A DNA stretch of 64,000 nucleotides from JBMNGW01 sp050950025 (lineage in GTDB: Bacteria; Spirochaetota; Spirochaetia; Sphaerochaetales; Sphaerochaetaceae). The DNA lies in contig JBMNGW010000009.1 in the NCBI GenBank assembly GCA_050950025.1, positions 1 through 64,000 on the forward strand. The letters run 5' to 3'. A program made the position numbers and the translations under genes. Below, in pieces: positions 22,665 to 30,853 of the stretch (position 1 is its first letter; each line of letters opens with the position of its first letter). The notes below the pieces were generated by a model. That model ran no database searches. It saw nothing but the letters and a program-made list of their open reading frames with translations, and had not been told where the DNA came from.

Positions 22665-24583
22665 AACATCTGCTAGTACTTGGCAGCGGAGCCAGAGAAC
22701 ACGCTATTATTACTCAATTGGCCTATTCAAATACGCTGAGAGCTGAGCATACAGCCCTGCATGGACTGGGAACCACTAACAACCCCGGCATCAGTGCCAT
22801 CTGCCAAGATTCGGGGGGAACTTATGCTATTGGTCCCATTACCGACAGCTCTTTTGTAGTTAAGCATTGTCTGAAACTCAACATCTATTTGCTGATTATT
22901 GGCCCGGAGGCCCCTTTGGAAGCAGGAGTAGCCGATGCGGCTAGGAAAGCTGGCATATTGGTTATGGGACCGGGGAAAGCTGGGGCACGCTTAGAAAGTA
23001 GTAAATCTTTTACCCGGGAGTTTCTTAATACCCATCTTCCTTTCTCTTCGCCCACCTATTACACCATCAGAACGATGGAGCAAGCCAAAGAGGCTCTTAG
23101 GTCATTAGCCGAATCGTATGTGGTAAAAGCTGATGGCTTAGCAGGGGGTAAAGGGGTACTGATTTGGGGAGAGCACTTATTTAGTGATCAAGAAGCATTG
23201 GCCCAATGTGCAACTTTTTTGAGCAAAAACGGGCAGTGCGTCATTGAACAAAAACTTACCGGCCAAGAATTCTCCCTTTTAACGCTTACCGATGGTACCA
23301 CCGCTGTCCATTTACCTGCTTTACAGGACCATAAACGGGCCTTTGACAATGATGAAGGGCCCAATACGGGGGGAATGGGCAGTTACACCGACAAAGACGG
23401 TACGCTCCCTTTTCTTACTGCGTATGAGGAGCAAGTGGCTAAAGCCTATAACGAAGCCGTTATTAAAGCGATGGACTTTCCTTTTAACGGGGTTCTGTAC
23501 GGAGGGTACATGGCAACAGCCGAAGGGGTGAAAATTATCGAATTCAACACCCGCTTTGGCGATCCCGAGGCTTTGAATTTGATGCCGCTTCTTAAAAGTG
23601 ACGGCATTGAACTTTTCGAAAGGGTAGCTAACGGCACCCTTGCCGATTATCACCTGCAGATGGACAGTCGCCCCTCATTAGCTTTATACATCGTCCCCCA
23701 AGCTTACCCCACTTCTTCTACTGTGGGCGATGAGCTAAGCTTGGCTCCAAATGAGAAAGAGGTGAGCCTTTACTACGGCTCAGTTGATGAAAAAGAGGGC
23801 AAACTCTTTAGTGCCGGCTCGCGCAGTGTGGCGTATGTTGCAATTGCCGACACTTTGCAACAGTGTCGCCTCTTGTTGGAAAAACCCCTTTCTCAAGTCA
23901 AAGGGAATTTTCGCTGGCGCACCGATATTGGTTCAAAAGAGGTGTTGCGTCAAAAAATAGAGCATATGCACGTATTACGAAAACCGCTGAGAATAGCTGT
24001 TTTAGGTTCTACCAACGGCACTGACATGGACTATATTGTCCAAGAGATTGCCAAAGGGACAGTCCCTGCAGAAATTGCCGTGGTGATTTCCAATGTGTGT
24101 GAGGCTGGTATTTTACAAAAAGCCAAAGCGTATGGGATTGCCCACTTTTGCGTCGACCAAAAAGGGAAAGAGCGCGATGCTATAATCTCGGCTCTGTGCA
24201 AAGAGCATGCTGTCGATTCAATCCTTTTAATTGGGTATATGCGTATTTTAAGTCCCCAATTTTGCCACGACTGGGAAGGTAGAATTATTAATGTTCATCC
24301 CTCCTTGCTTCCCGATTTTGCTCAAACAATGGACCAAGACACCCATGCTCTGGCACTGAAGCGATATCGGCAAACGGGTAACGATCGCACAGGTTGCACA
24401 GTCCATATTGTGACTAGTGAATTGGATAGCGGTCCGATTTTAGTGCAAAAAGCGCTACGCATTGCTTCTGACGATACTCCTCAATCGCTGAAAAAACGGG
24501 TCCAAGTGCTGGAAGGAGAGGCTTTGAGTGAAGCGTTGAAGCGTGTATATCCTGTTGGCGGTAATTTTAACAAACTGCTTTAA
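22661..24583 (+). CDS. purD: PurD-PurN fusion: GAR synthetase and GAR formyltransferase
   Basis: Start at the GTG 22661 (VKHLLVLGSGAREHA) behind AAGGAGG, overlapping the purF stop. Residues ~1-430 are PurD (GAR synthetase, ATP-grasp): SGAREHA, YVVKADGLAGGKGV, DHKRAFDNDEGPNTGGMG and EFNTRFGDPE are all intact. Residues ~455-640 are PurN (10-formyl-THF dependent GAR transformylase): IGYMRILSP, the catalytic INVHPSLLPDF (Asn and His) and ELDSGPIL (Asp). The two act in succession, so the fusion may channel GAR. Other fusions of these activities are known (animal PurD-PurM-PurN), but PurD-PurN alone is less usual. It is the last gene of the operon; a GC-rich hairpin follows. Confidence 0.93.
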   Translation: MKHLLVLGSGAREHAIITQLAYSNTLRAEHTALHGLGTTNNPGISAICQDSGGTYAIGPITDSSFVVKHCLKLNIYLLIIGPEAPLEAGVADAARKAGILVMGPGKAGARLESSKSFTREFLNTHLPFSSPTYYTIRTMEQAKEALRSLAESYVVKADGLAGGKGVLIWGEHLFSDQEALAQCATFLSKNGQCVIEQKLTGQEFSLLTLTDGTTAVHLPALQDHKRAFDNDEGPNTGGMGSYTDKDGTLPFLTAYEEQVAKAYNEAVIKAMDFPFNGVLYGGYMATAEGVKIIEFNTRFGDPEALNLMPLLKSDGIELFERVANGTLADYHLQMDSRPSLALYIVPQAYPTSSTVGDELSLAPNEKEVSLYYGSVDEKEGKLFSAGSRSVAYVAIADTLQQCRLLLEKPLSQVKGNFRWRTDIGSKEVLRQKIEHMHVLRKPLRIAVLGSTNGTDMDYIVQEIAKGTVPAEIAVVISNVCEAGILQKAKAYGIAHFCVDQKGKERDAIISALCKEHAVDSILLIGYMRILSPQFCHDWEGRIINVHPSLLPDFAQTMDQDTHALALKRYRQTGNDRTGCTVHIVTSELDSGPILVQKALRIASDDTPQSLKKRVQVLEGEALSEALKRVYPVGGNFNKLL

Positions 24584-24592
24584 TCAAAGAGC

Positions 24593-24617
24593 AGGACCTC
24601 CCGCTAGTGGAGGTCCT
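24593..24617 (+). terminator. Hairpin ending the purine operon
   Basis: AGGACCTCC at 24593-24601 and GGAGGTCCT at 24609-24617 form a perfect 9-bp stem with a 7-base loop, 9 bases after the purDN stop. The T-tract is weak (TTGCATT), so it may act as a poor intrinsic terminator or a 3' stabiliser. Confidence 0.6.
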
Positions 24618-24963
24618 TGCATTATGATGAAGCGCCTAGCAGATCAGCGTGGGTGTAGATGTCTAGACGCCCCTCTTTTATGTATAGGGCTGATTAAAAC
24701 ATGCAACGGCTTATGTGTCAAGATGCAAGGTAGTTTTTTGTTAAACTTCTTCTAAACTATGGCTTTCTTAAAACAAATTTTTACTTCTTACTCCTGCTTC
24801 CTTCCCATAAATTCTTCAGGTATGACACAAGAAAACATGGGGTATGCAGATAGTTATTCTATGAAGAGTTCAGCATTTATCTTTAGGCAAACGATATTGG
24901 ATTGTGTCCATTTTGTGCAGCGATGACATAACTTAGGGAATGCAACAAGTGCTAATTTAGAAT
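24618..24963. other. Intergenic stretch with no recognised gene
   Basis: About 350 bases between the purine operon and tRNA-Leu. The short open frame on the plus strand runs from the PurD-PurN end and has no family similarity. I see no repeat, promoter pair or RNA structure that I can defend. The stretch is AT-richer than its surroundings. Confidence 0.5.
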
Positions 24964-24990
24964 AAAGCCTGAGGTTAAAACTCAGGCTTT
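24964..24990 (-). terminator. Terminator of tRNA-Leu
   Basis: AAAGCCTGAG at 24964-24973 and CTCAGGCTTT at 24981-24990 form a 10-bp stem with a 7-base loop. Read on the minus strand it is followed by a T-rich run (TTTATTCT) and starts 8 bases after the tRNA 3' end. Confidence 0.8.
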
Positions 24991-24997
24991 TAGGGAT

Positions 24998-25080
24998 TAC
25001 CGGCAATCGGACTTGAACCGATACGTCCTTGCGGACAATAGATTTTGAGTCTATCGTGTCTACCATTCCACCACGCCGGC
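24998..25080 (-). tRNA. tRNA-Leu (anticodon CAA)
   Basis: 83 nt class II tRNA. Acceptor stem GCCGGCG with UGCCGGU and discriminator A; anticodon stem AUAGA/UCUAU around loop CUCAAAA gives CAA (reads UUG). It has a long variable arm with GUCC...GGAC and T-arm AUCGG-UUCAAGU-CCGAU. The first pair is G-U. CCA is not encoded. Confidence 0.93.
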
Positions 25081-25133
25081 GCTGCAAAAGAGCTTACACC
25101 ATCATTATAAAAATGACAATACGGGTTTCCCAA

Positions 25134-26318
25134 TTATTGCAGATACCGTTCAATATTAGCTTTATGCTCTTCATAGGTTTTGGCAGGATGAATTTCCTGT
25201 TGTCTGTCATGAATATAATAAAACCACTGATGCTCAGCTGGTTTCATAGCGGCATCTAAGGCTGCTAAGCTGGGAGATCCGATTCCCGCCGGCGGTAAGC
25301 CTAGATGAGTATGGGTATTAAAAGGGGAATCGCTTGCCGATTCATCCTTTGTTAAAGGGCGGTCCCACACTCCCAAACCATAGCGCAAAGTGGCATCAAT
25401 GCCCAAACTCATCTGGACTGCAAGACGATTGTAGATGACGCCCGCTATTAATGGCATTTGAGAGACCTTATTGGTCTCCCGTTGAATCATGGAGGCGATG
25501 ATGACAATCTGTGCTAAAGGAAGACGCAGTTGATCAGAGGCTGCCAAATAGGAGTGCAGCGCCTCATTAAGAGCATCCTGCATCTGAAGTGCCAAATCGT
25601 AGGCACTGCCATGCCATTCGTATGTGCCGCTGATAAACCACCCTTCGACAAAGCCCAACCTCCGCTCTTTGGCTATAAGGGAAGCAGCCTGACTGAACTC
25701 CGTCGGTTTTATCAGTTTTCTGGCTACCAAAAGGGCATCAATGTCTTCAATGGTGAACCCAGGATATATCAAAAGCGTATTGTCAGTTGGTTTGACCAAC
25801 AAAGAGGCGATATAAGCAAAAGGGGTTTGAGCTGCAAAGCTGTAGGTACCGGGTTGTAATCGGGTGGTAATTTCCAACTCTTCAAAATATGAGAGCAGTT
25901 GTTCGTGGTTTTCAATTACTCCACTTTCTTCCAACAATAGGGCTATTTGACGGGCGCTCATGCCGCTGGTGATTTCCACATCGATTGACTGTAACGTCTT
26001 GGGAGTCAATAAAGCGGGTTTGCCGGTACTTTGGAAAATGACGACAGCGAGGACTAAGGAGACAAATATGATGAAGCTGGCTAAAAAGGGACCGAAAGAG
26101 ATATCAAATTGGACATTTTTATTTGATTTAGCTTTTGGGGGCGGCTTTTTAGGGGGAGCTTTCTTGGCAACAGGCACTTGTTTTGGGCTTTTGGCCACAA
26201 CAGTCGTCTTCTTTTGACTTTTTTTGCGCTCTTCAACAATCGTTTTTGCATCATTGCGGCTAGGAACGCTACTGTCGAAGCCTAACTCTTTTTGCTCTGG
26301 TTTCTTTTGCTGCGCCAT
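25134..26318 (-). CDS. mltG: Endolytic murein transglycosylase MltG
   Basis: A 394-residue YceG/MltG protein that cuts nascent glycan strands and so limits their length. The N-terminal ~70 residues are cytoplasmic and rich in Lys and Pro (KKAPPKKPPPK), followed by one membrane helix at about 75-97. The periplasmic part has the LysM-like segment and the catalytic region: Glu281 in SMIQRETN, LRYGLG and the family end motif HLGLPPAGIGSPSL. Length is normal. The Lys/Pro-rich cytoplasmic tail is long compared with E. coli. The gene follows the coiled-coil gene by 5 bases and is probably cotranscribed with it. Confidence 0.92.
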   Translation of the reverse strand: MAQQKKPEQKELGFDSSVPSRNDAKTIVEERKKSQKKTTVVAKSPKQVPVAKKAPPKKPPPKAKSNKNVQFDISFGPFLASFIIFVSLVLAVVIFQSTGKPALLTPKTLQSIDVEITSGMSARQIALLLEESGVIENHEQLLSYFEELEITTRLQPGTYSFAAQTPFAYIASLLVKPTDNTLLIYPGFTIEDIDALLVARKLIKPTEFSQAASLIAKERRLGFVEGWFISGTYEWHGSAYDLALQMQDALNEALHSYLAASDQLRLPLAQIVIIASMIQRETNKVSQMPLIAGVIYNRLAVQMSLGIDATLRYGLGVWDRPLTKDESASDSPFNTHTHLGLPPAGIGSPSLAALDAAMKPAEHQWFYYIHDRQQEIHPAKTYEEHKANIERYLQ

Positions 26319-26323
26319 AAGCT

Positions 26324-27463
26324 CTACATCTCCTGCTCAAGGCTTGCTGAAAGAGCTTGCTTGAGCGAACCGATTTTTTCTCTGTTGGCTCCAATCGTTT
26401 TTTGAATATCAACTATTTGGCGATTATGTTGATCTATCATCCCTCTGATATGTAAGATCCGTTCTTCATCCTGTTCAATAAGATAGACCAGCTCCCCAAT
26501 TTCACTTTCAATGTTCAGCTCGCCTATCTTTTTTTGCAGTTGTTTGCGAATCCGCTGATGACGGGCAATTTGATCGTAACAGGTGAGCATAATGGGAGGG
26601 ATTTCTCTCCCTTTCCAAGGCTCTGTGCTTTCACTGATGATAGTGCCGTAGCCAATGGCAAGTTGATTAACTGTTTGTTGTCTCTCTTTGCCTATTTGTT
26701 GTAATTCCTGCACTTTGCGTTCAATTGAGCCGCTGACACCCACTTCTTCTAGTCTCCCCTTTTGTTCGGTAATCTGCTGCTGTAACAACGTAACTTCTTG
26801 GTGACACATCTCTATTTCACTTTGCAAGCGGTTGACTTCTTGGTGGAGCTGGGGTGCCGAAGAGCTCACAAGCAGCGGTAAGGCATCGGCCTGGCTAATA
26901 AGCTGTCCCACTTCTTCAAAAAATGCTCTGTTTTCTTTCACGGCGGTGTTAAAACGATGAGATAACACAAGCAGGCGAAGTTTAAGAGGGAGGTTCAAAA
27001 CTGGTTTGGTTTGCTCTGATTTAGCATGTAAGGTGGCCTGTTCTGCTCTCAGATTCTCAATTTGTTGTTGCCGTTGATGTAAAGAGGGGAGCAATGTATC
27101 AAGTTCTGAAGCAAGAACTCCGCTTACCGACTCTTCCCATGCAATTACTCCGATGCGGGAAAAGACGACTTGTAGCTCTTTTTGTGTTTGAGCGATAGTT
27201 TTCTTAAGTTCTCTAATACCTTTGTTGGAATCGGTAAGGTTGCTACCGATTTGCTTGAGGTGGGCAGTTTGTTGCTTCAGCGCATCAAGTAGCGACTTTT
27301 CTTTCGCTAACGAGGCAAACAGTAGCTCAGAACCTTCAATATTCAGTGGAACACCCAGCTCAAGGGCATGCATACCAAGCTCACCCAGCAGCAGCTGCAC
27401 ATCTTGTTCTACTGTTTGAATATGCTCTTCTATCACCTCGATTTCGCTACGCTGACGACCCAT
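26324..27463 (-). CDS. Coiled-coil protein of unknown function
   Basis: The ATG at 27463 has an AGGAG site 5 bases upstream, better than the GTG at 27469. The 379-residue product is mostly long helices with heptad-like Leu/Ile spacing and many Gln, Glu and Arg (for example LHQEVNRLQSEIEMCHQEV and QQQITEQKGRLEEV). A short region near 155-175 (LNLPLKLRLLVLSHRFN) breaks the pattern. No signal peptide or membrane helix. It is not a family I recognise; it may be restricted to spirochaetes. Because it directly precedes mltG (5-base gap), a cell-envelope or cell-division role is possible but unproven. Confidence 0.65.
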   Translation of the reverse strand: MGRQRSEIEVIEEHIQTVEQDVQLLLGELGMHALELGVPLNIEGSELLFASLAKEKSLLDALKQQTAHLKQIGSNLTDSNKGIRELKKTIAQTQKELQVVFSRIGVIAWEESVSGVLASELDTLLPSLHQRQQQIENLRAEQATLHAKSEQTKPVLNLPLKLRLLVLSHRFNTAVKENRAFFEEVGQLISQADALPLLVSSSAPQLHQEVNRLQSEIEMCHQEVTLLQQQITEQKGRLEEVGVSGSIERKVQELQQIGKERQQTVNQLAIGYGTIISESTEPWKGREIPPIMLTCYDQIARHQRIRKQLQKKIGELNIESEIGELVYLIEQDEERILHIRGMIDQHNRQIVDIQKTIGANREKIGSLKQALSASLEQEM

Positions 27464-27594
27464 GAGCACTCCTATCCCCAGTGGACACCATCATACCATA
27501 CAGAGTGTTCCTTGACAAAGCAAGCGCCACTAGTTATTCTGAGCCCAGATGATTAAAAAGAGCATCACATGAATGAAATTTCTGTGGAGGCGGA

Positions 27595-29142
27595 ATGACA
27601 GACCAACCACTCCCCTCCCTGCTGCAGCGTACGTTGGATGAGTTGGAATCAAAAAGGGGGCCACGACAGAGCCTCTTTATCGAAGCGGGAACAGAGGCTG
27701 TGCCAATAGCCTTACAACGTTCCATTCAACTTTCCCAACAGTATCTGAGCACACACATTACCGATGCATCCCTCAGGGCCAGTGAACCTCCCCTGTTGCT
27801 TCTTTTGCCCCAACAGGAGATGGAAAAGTGGCTTCACAATCCACAAAACCCATTTTGCAAAGAGTTCACCTGTCTTTTTGAAACCAACTCCCCCCGCTTT
27901 GATTTGTCGAGCCTTAATGCCAAATCGCAGGTTCTGGCTACTACGGCCCAAAGAGCCATTGACCATATCAGGCGCGACAATATTTTTCTTAGTGAAACAG
28001 CAATTGTGGTGGTGGCGTACGAATTTACCCTCTTAGAGGGAGAGGATCAGCAGCAATTGGACGCCAGAGCTTGTGCCTTTTGGGACGATTGCCGCTTCAT
28101 TCTCACCAAGCTGAACCAAAATGTCCATGTGGAACTGTATGTTAATACGTTTAATCATCTAAAAAGAGACCCCAAAGAGCTTGTTGCAAATCCCCTGCTG
28201 CTATTTCGACAGATGTGGGAACGTCCAGTGCACCCGCTCTTTGTTATCTCTACCGATGCCTTAGATACTGAAAGTGTCATGAGCCTCTTGTATGCCGAAC
28301 ATAAGGACAACTACTTAGTTGTCATGCGTACAGAAAAAGAGGTAGACACCCTTAAAAAAGGTCTTAAGGCAGCCCCAGTAAAGCTACAGGCCAGCGGCAT
28401 TGGACTAAGAAGACTGCTTTCCCTCAACGCGCCTATGGAACAAGAGGTTGAAACAGTCATTTTAGTCGGCCTGAAAAGCAAGGATGTCGTTCAAGTCATC
28501 CGCATCATCGGCGAGTACACCCATGCTTCTTACATCATTGCACTCGCCACCGAACAAGAGGCGCACAACATCATCACCAGCAAGGAGACTTTGCTCATGA
28601 ACAGTGAACTTAAAGCCATGCCCGAGACTCAAGAAGTCGTTGCCGGCAAAATCCAGATGCTTGTTGCCAAGCTTAACATTGACAACCGCCCTGACGAAAT
28701 CGAAGAATTAAAGAAAATTATTAAAAAGAATGTTCCGTTTTACCGCAGAGGCCATTTCTCAGCCTACCTGCTGCGCGAACATTTAGCGGCAAATGAGAAA
28801 AAACCGGCCACAAGGGCTAAAGCATCTGCACCAGAAACTGCCAAACCTGCTCCCAAAACGCAAAAAAGCGCACCAAAACAACAGACTCCCCCCGTCCCAG
28901 AAGGGGCTAGAACCCTTTATTTAAATGTGGGGAAAATGAGGCGCCTTTATGCTAAAGAGCTCTCTCAGATTCTGATTGACCAGTTGGGAATTACACGCGA
29001 AGACATTTTCGCTTTGCGTATCCATGATAAATATTCGTTTATCACCCTCTCTCAGGAACATGCCGATAAAGCTTTGGAGAAAATGCAAGGCATCGATATC
29101 AGAGGACGCACTGCTTCCATCAGCTATTCGAACAAGGAATAA
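27595..29142 (+). CDS. Degenerate DEAD-box-like protein with DbpA RNA-binding domain
   Basis: A 515-residue protein whose last ~78 residues (from about 438) are a DbpA-type RNA-binding domain: TLYLNVGKMRRLYAKEL, GITREDIFALRIHDKYSFI, IDIRGRTASISY. In DbpA/YxiN this RRM-like domain binds 23S rRNA hairpin 92. The front ~380 residues have the length and strand order expected of a two-domain helicase core, but I find no Walker A GxGKT, no DEAD box and no HRxGR motif; the segments at their places are IEAGTEAVPIALQ and VVVAYEF. A Lys/Ala/Pro linker (about 395-435) joins the parts. It follows a GGAGG site. ATP-driven unwinding is unlikely; an RNA-binding assembly role is inferred. Confidence 0.7.
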   Translation: MTDQPLPSLLQRTLDELESKRGPRQSLFIEAGTEAVPIALQRSIQLSQQYLSTHITDASLRASEPPLLLLLPQQEMEKWLHNPQNPFCKEFTCLFETNSPRFDLSSLNAKSQVLATTAQRAIDHIRRDNIFLSETAIVVVAYEFTLLEGEDQQQLDARACAFWDDCRFILTKLNQNVHVELYVNTFNHLKRDPKELVANPLLLFRQMWERPVHPLFVISTDALDTESVMSLLYAEHKDNYLVVMRTEKEVDTLKKGLKAAPVKLQASGIGLRRLLSLNAPMEQEVETVILVGLKSKDVVQVIRIIGEYTHASYIIALATEQEAHNIITSKETLLMNSELKAMPETQEVVAGKIQMLVAKLNIDNRPDEIEELKKIIKKNVPFYRRGHFSAYLLREHLAANEKKPATRAKASAPETAKPAPKTQKSAPKQQTPPVPEGARTLYLNVGKMRRLYAKELSQILIDQLGITREDIFALRIHDKYSFITLSQEHADKALEKMQGIDIRGRTASISYSNKE

Positions 29143-29144
29143 TA

Positions 29145-29789
29145 ATGGTCGTTGAACGTTTTGCTCTTGGTCCCTATCAAGCTAATTGCTACGCTTTTCA
29201 CAATACTAAAGAGGTGTGGCTTATCGACCCGGGGTTTAGCGGTCACCAACTGGCCTCCTACATCAAAAGTAAAGGGTGGGTTCCGGTGGCTATTCTACTA
29301 ACCCACTCCCACTGGGACCATGTGTTGGGCATAGGCGAGCTGCTGCAAGCCTATCCCGACCTTCCTGTTGGCATTCATACCGATGAAAAGCCCTATTTGG
29401 ATGGAAAACAGATGCGCAAGATGGCCTTGCGCTTTGATCCAAGTTTGCAAAGCCTTGATGAGCAATTGTGGATCGATGTTCCCCAGCCCACCATGTTACT
29501 AAACGATAAGCAGCTTATCCCCGGTTGCAATCTTACCGTTTTGCACACTCCCGGCCACTCAAAAGGTTCAGTGGCCTATTGGGCACAAAAAGAGGGCCTT
29601 CTCTTTAGTGGGGATACGTTGTTTGCCAGTTCCATCGGACGCACCGATTTGCCCGGAGGCGACTCAGAAGCCATCATCACCTCCATTAAAACGAAATTAA
29701 TGACTCTTGATGAGGCAACTATCGTTTATCCGGGCCATGGGGAAAGTACAACCATTGGGTTTGAAAAAACCAACAATCCTTGGCTGTAG
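29145..29789 (+). CDS. Metallo-beta-lactamase-fold hydrolase (glyoxalase II-like)
   Basis: A 214-residue single-domain MBL hydrolase. Metal ligands are clear: THSHWDH (motif H-x-H-x-D-H) near residue 52, LHTPGHSKGS near 132, and FSGDTLFASSIGRTDLPGG near 155-175, with the last histidine in VYPGHGESTTIG. This pattern is typical of the YcbL/glyoxalase II-like group that hydrolyses thioesters such as S-lactoylglutathione; the true substrate is unknown. It starts 3 bases after the DbpA-RBD gene and ends exactly where the convergent DksA-type gene ends, with no bases between. Confidence 0.88.
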   Translation: MVVERFALGPYQANCYAFHNTKEVWLIDPGFSGHQLASYIKSKGWVPVAILLTHSHWDHVLGIGELLQAYPDLPVGIHTDEKPYLDGKQMRKMALRFDPSLQSLDEQLWIDVPQPTMLLNDKQLIPGCNLTVLHTPGHSKGSVAYWAQKEGLLFSGDTLFASSIGRTDLPGGDSEAIITSIKTKLMTLDEATIVYPGHGESTTIGFEKTNNPWL

Positions 29790-30155
29790 CTACCATGATT
29801 TACGTTTGGGGCCTTCCTCTCCGCTTTTGCACTTAACGCACAATACGGCCGAGGGGATGGCCCTTAGCCGTTCTTCGGGAATCAAAGCACCGCATTGCAA
29901 ACACACCCCGTAACGCCCATTCTTTAAGCGCGTTAGGGCCGCTTCAACACTTTTGAGGCGGTTGGCGGCATGTTGGTTCAAGGCTTCCATTTTCTTACTG
30001 GCAATATCGTCGGCAGCAATATCGCCAATGTCTTTGGTCCCCATGGCATTAATCATGCTGCGAAAGTCCTCATCCTCATTGGCTATGCTCTCAAGAATCT
30101 CTTTGCGCTGAGCAAGCAGCAATTGTTCCATTTCGGCATAAAATTCTTCAGTCAT
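29790..30155 (-). CDS. DksA/TraR-type zinc-finger protein
   Basis: Start at the ATG 30155 (MTEEFYAEMEQLLLAQRK), which has a GAGG site 8 bases upstream; an ATG at 30176 is weaker. The 121-residue protein has an N-terminal helical hairpin (about 5-70) with acidic residues at its tip (GDIAADDIASKK), then a four-cysteine zinc finger, CLQCG ... CVKC. This is the DksA/TraR layout: the coiled coil enters the RNA polymerase secondary channel to modulate initiation, often with ppGpp. Members of this size are common in spirochaetes. Whether it responds to ppGpp cannot be told from sequence. Confidence 0.85.
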   Translation of the reverse strand: MTEEFYAEMEQLLLAQRKEILESIANEDEDFRSMINAMGTKDIGDIAADDIASKKMEALNQHAANRLKSVEAALTRLKNGRYGVCLQCGALIPEERLRAIPSAVLCVKCKSGEEGPKRKSW

Positions 30156-30230
30156 TCCAAACACCTCTGCAAACATACTTCAAACAGTTTCAATAAAGAT
30201 GGATGCCTTTTGCCTATCCGTCAAGTAAAA

Positions 30231-30842
30231 TCATCTCTGAAAGAGGAATTCTTGCACAATAGCGCTCAGTTCGGCATAGGTTTGCGTACTGGGTAGCTGG
30301 GGCTCATCCTGGATAATCTGTTGGGGTGCTTTGAATAAAGCTCCGCCATCGGCTGCTTTAATCATCGTTAAATCATTGTACGAATCGCCGGCTGCAAAAA
30401 CAGAAAATCCGAGGCTTTGCAAAGCTTTGACAGCCTTGTATTTGCCATTGTCCTGTCGCAGTCGATAATCAATTATCATCGAGTTCTGATCAACTACAAG
30501 CGTATTGCAAAACAGTGTCGGATACAGAAGTTTTTTCATCAGTGGTTGGGCAAATTGGGTAAAAGTGTCACTGAGAATAATAACTTGTGTCTGCTCTTTA
30601 AGGGAGTTGAGAAACTCCAAAGCTCCTCCAAAAGGCTCCATAGTCGCAATGACGTGCTGAATATCGCTTAAAGAGAGCTTATGCTCCTCTAAAATAGCTA
30701 ATCGTCCTCTCATCAGCACATCATAATCAGGCTCATCACGAGTAGTCCTTTTTAAGGCTTCAATTCCCGTCTTCTTTGCCACATTAATCCAAATCTCGGG
30801 TACAAGTACCCCCTCCAAGTCCAAACAGACAATCTTTTGCAT
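30231..30842 (-). CDS. thrH: ThrH: phosphoserine phosphatase / homoserine phosphotransferase
   Basis: A 203-residue HAD-superfamily enzyme that closely fits ThrH, known to dephosphorylate phosphoserine and to pass the phosphate to homoserine. Motif I is CLDLEGVLVPEIW (DxEGVL rather than DxDG, as in ThrH), motif II is VIILSDTFTQF, and motif III/IV is FAAGDSYNDLTMI. Start at the ATG 30842 with a GAGAGAG stretch upstream; a GTG 24 bases earlier would overlap the preceding broken gene. It could supply serine and feed threonine synthesis. It lies 11 bases behind the frameshifted Gfo/Idh/MocA gene on the same strand. Confidence 0.9.
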   Translation of the reverse strand: MQKIVCLDLEGVLVPEIWINVAKKTGIEALKRTTRDEPDYDVLMRGRLAILEEHKLSLSDIQHVIATMEPFGGALEFLNSLKEQTQVIILSDTFTQFAQPLMKKLLYPTLFCNTLVVDQNSMIIDYRLRQDNGKYKAVKALQSLGFSVFAAGDSYNDLTMIKAADGGALFKAPQQIIQDEPQLPSTQTYAELSAIVQEFLFQR

Positions 30843-30853
30843 GCTACACTCTC

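Noticed and set aside
24543..24755. Small open frame after purDN
   Set aside because: It overlaps the purDN end and the terminator hairpin, and has no recognised domain.
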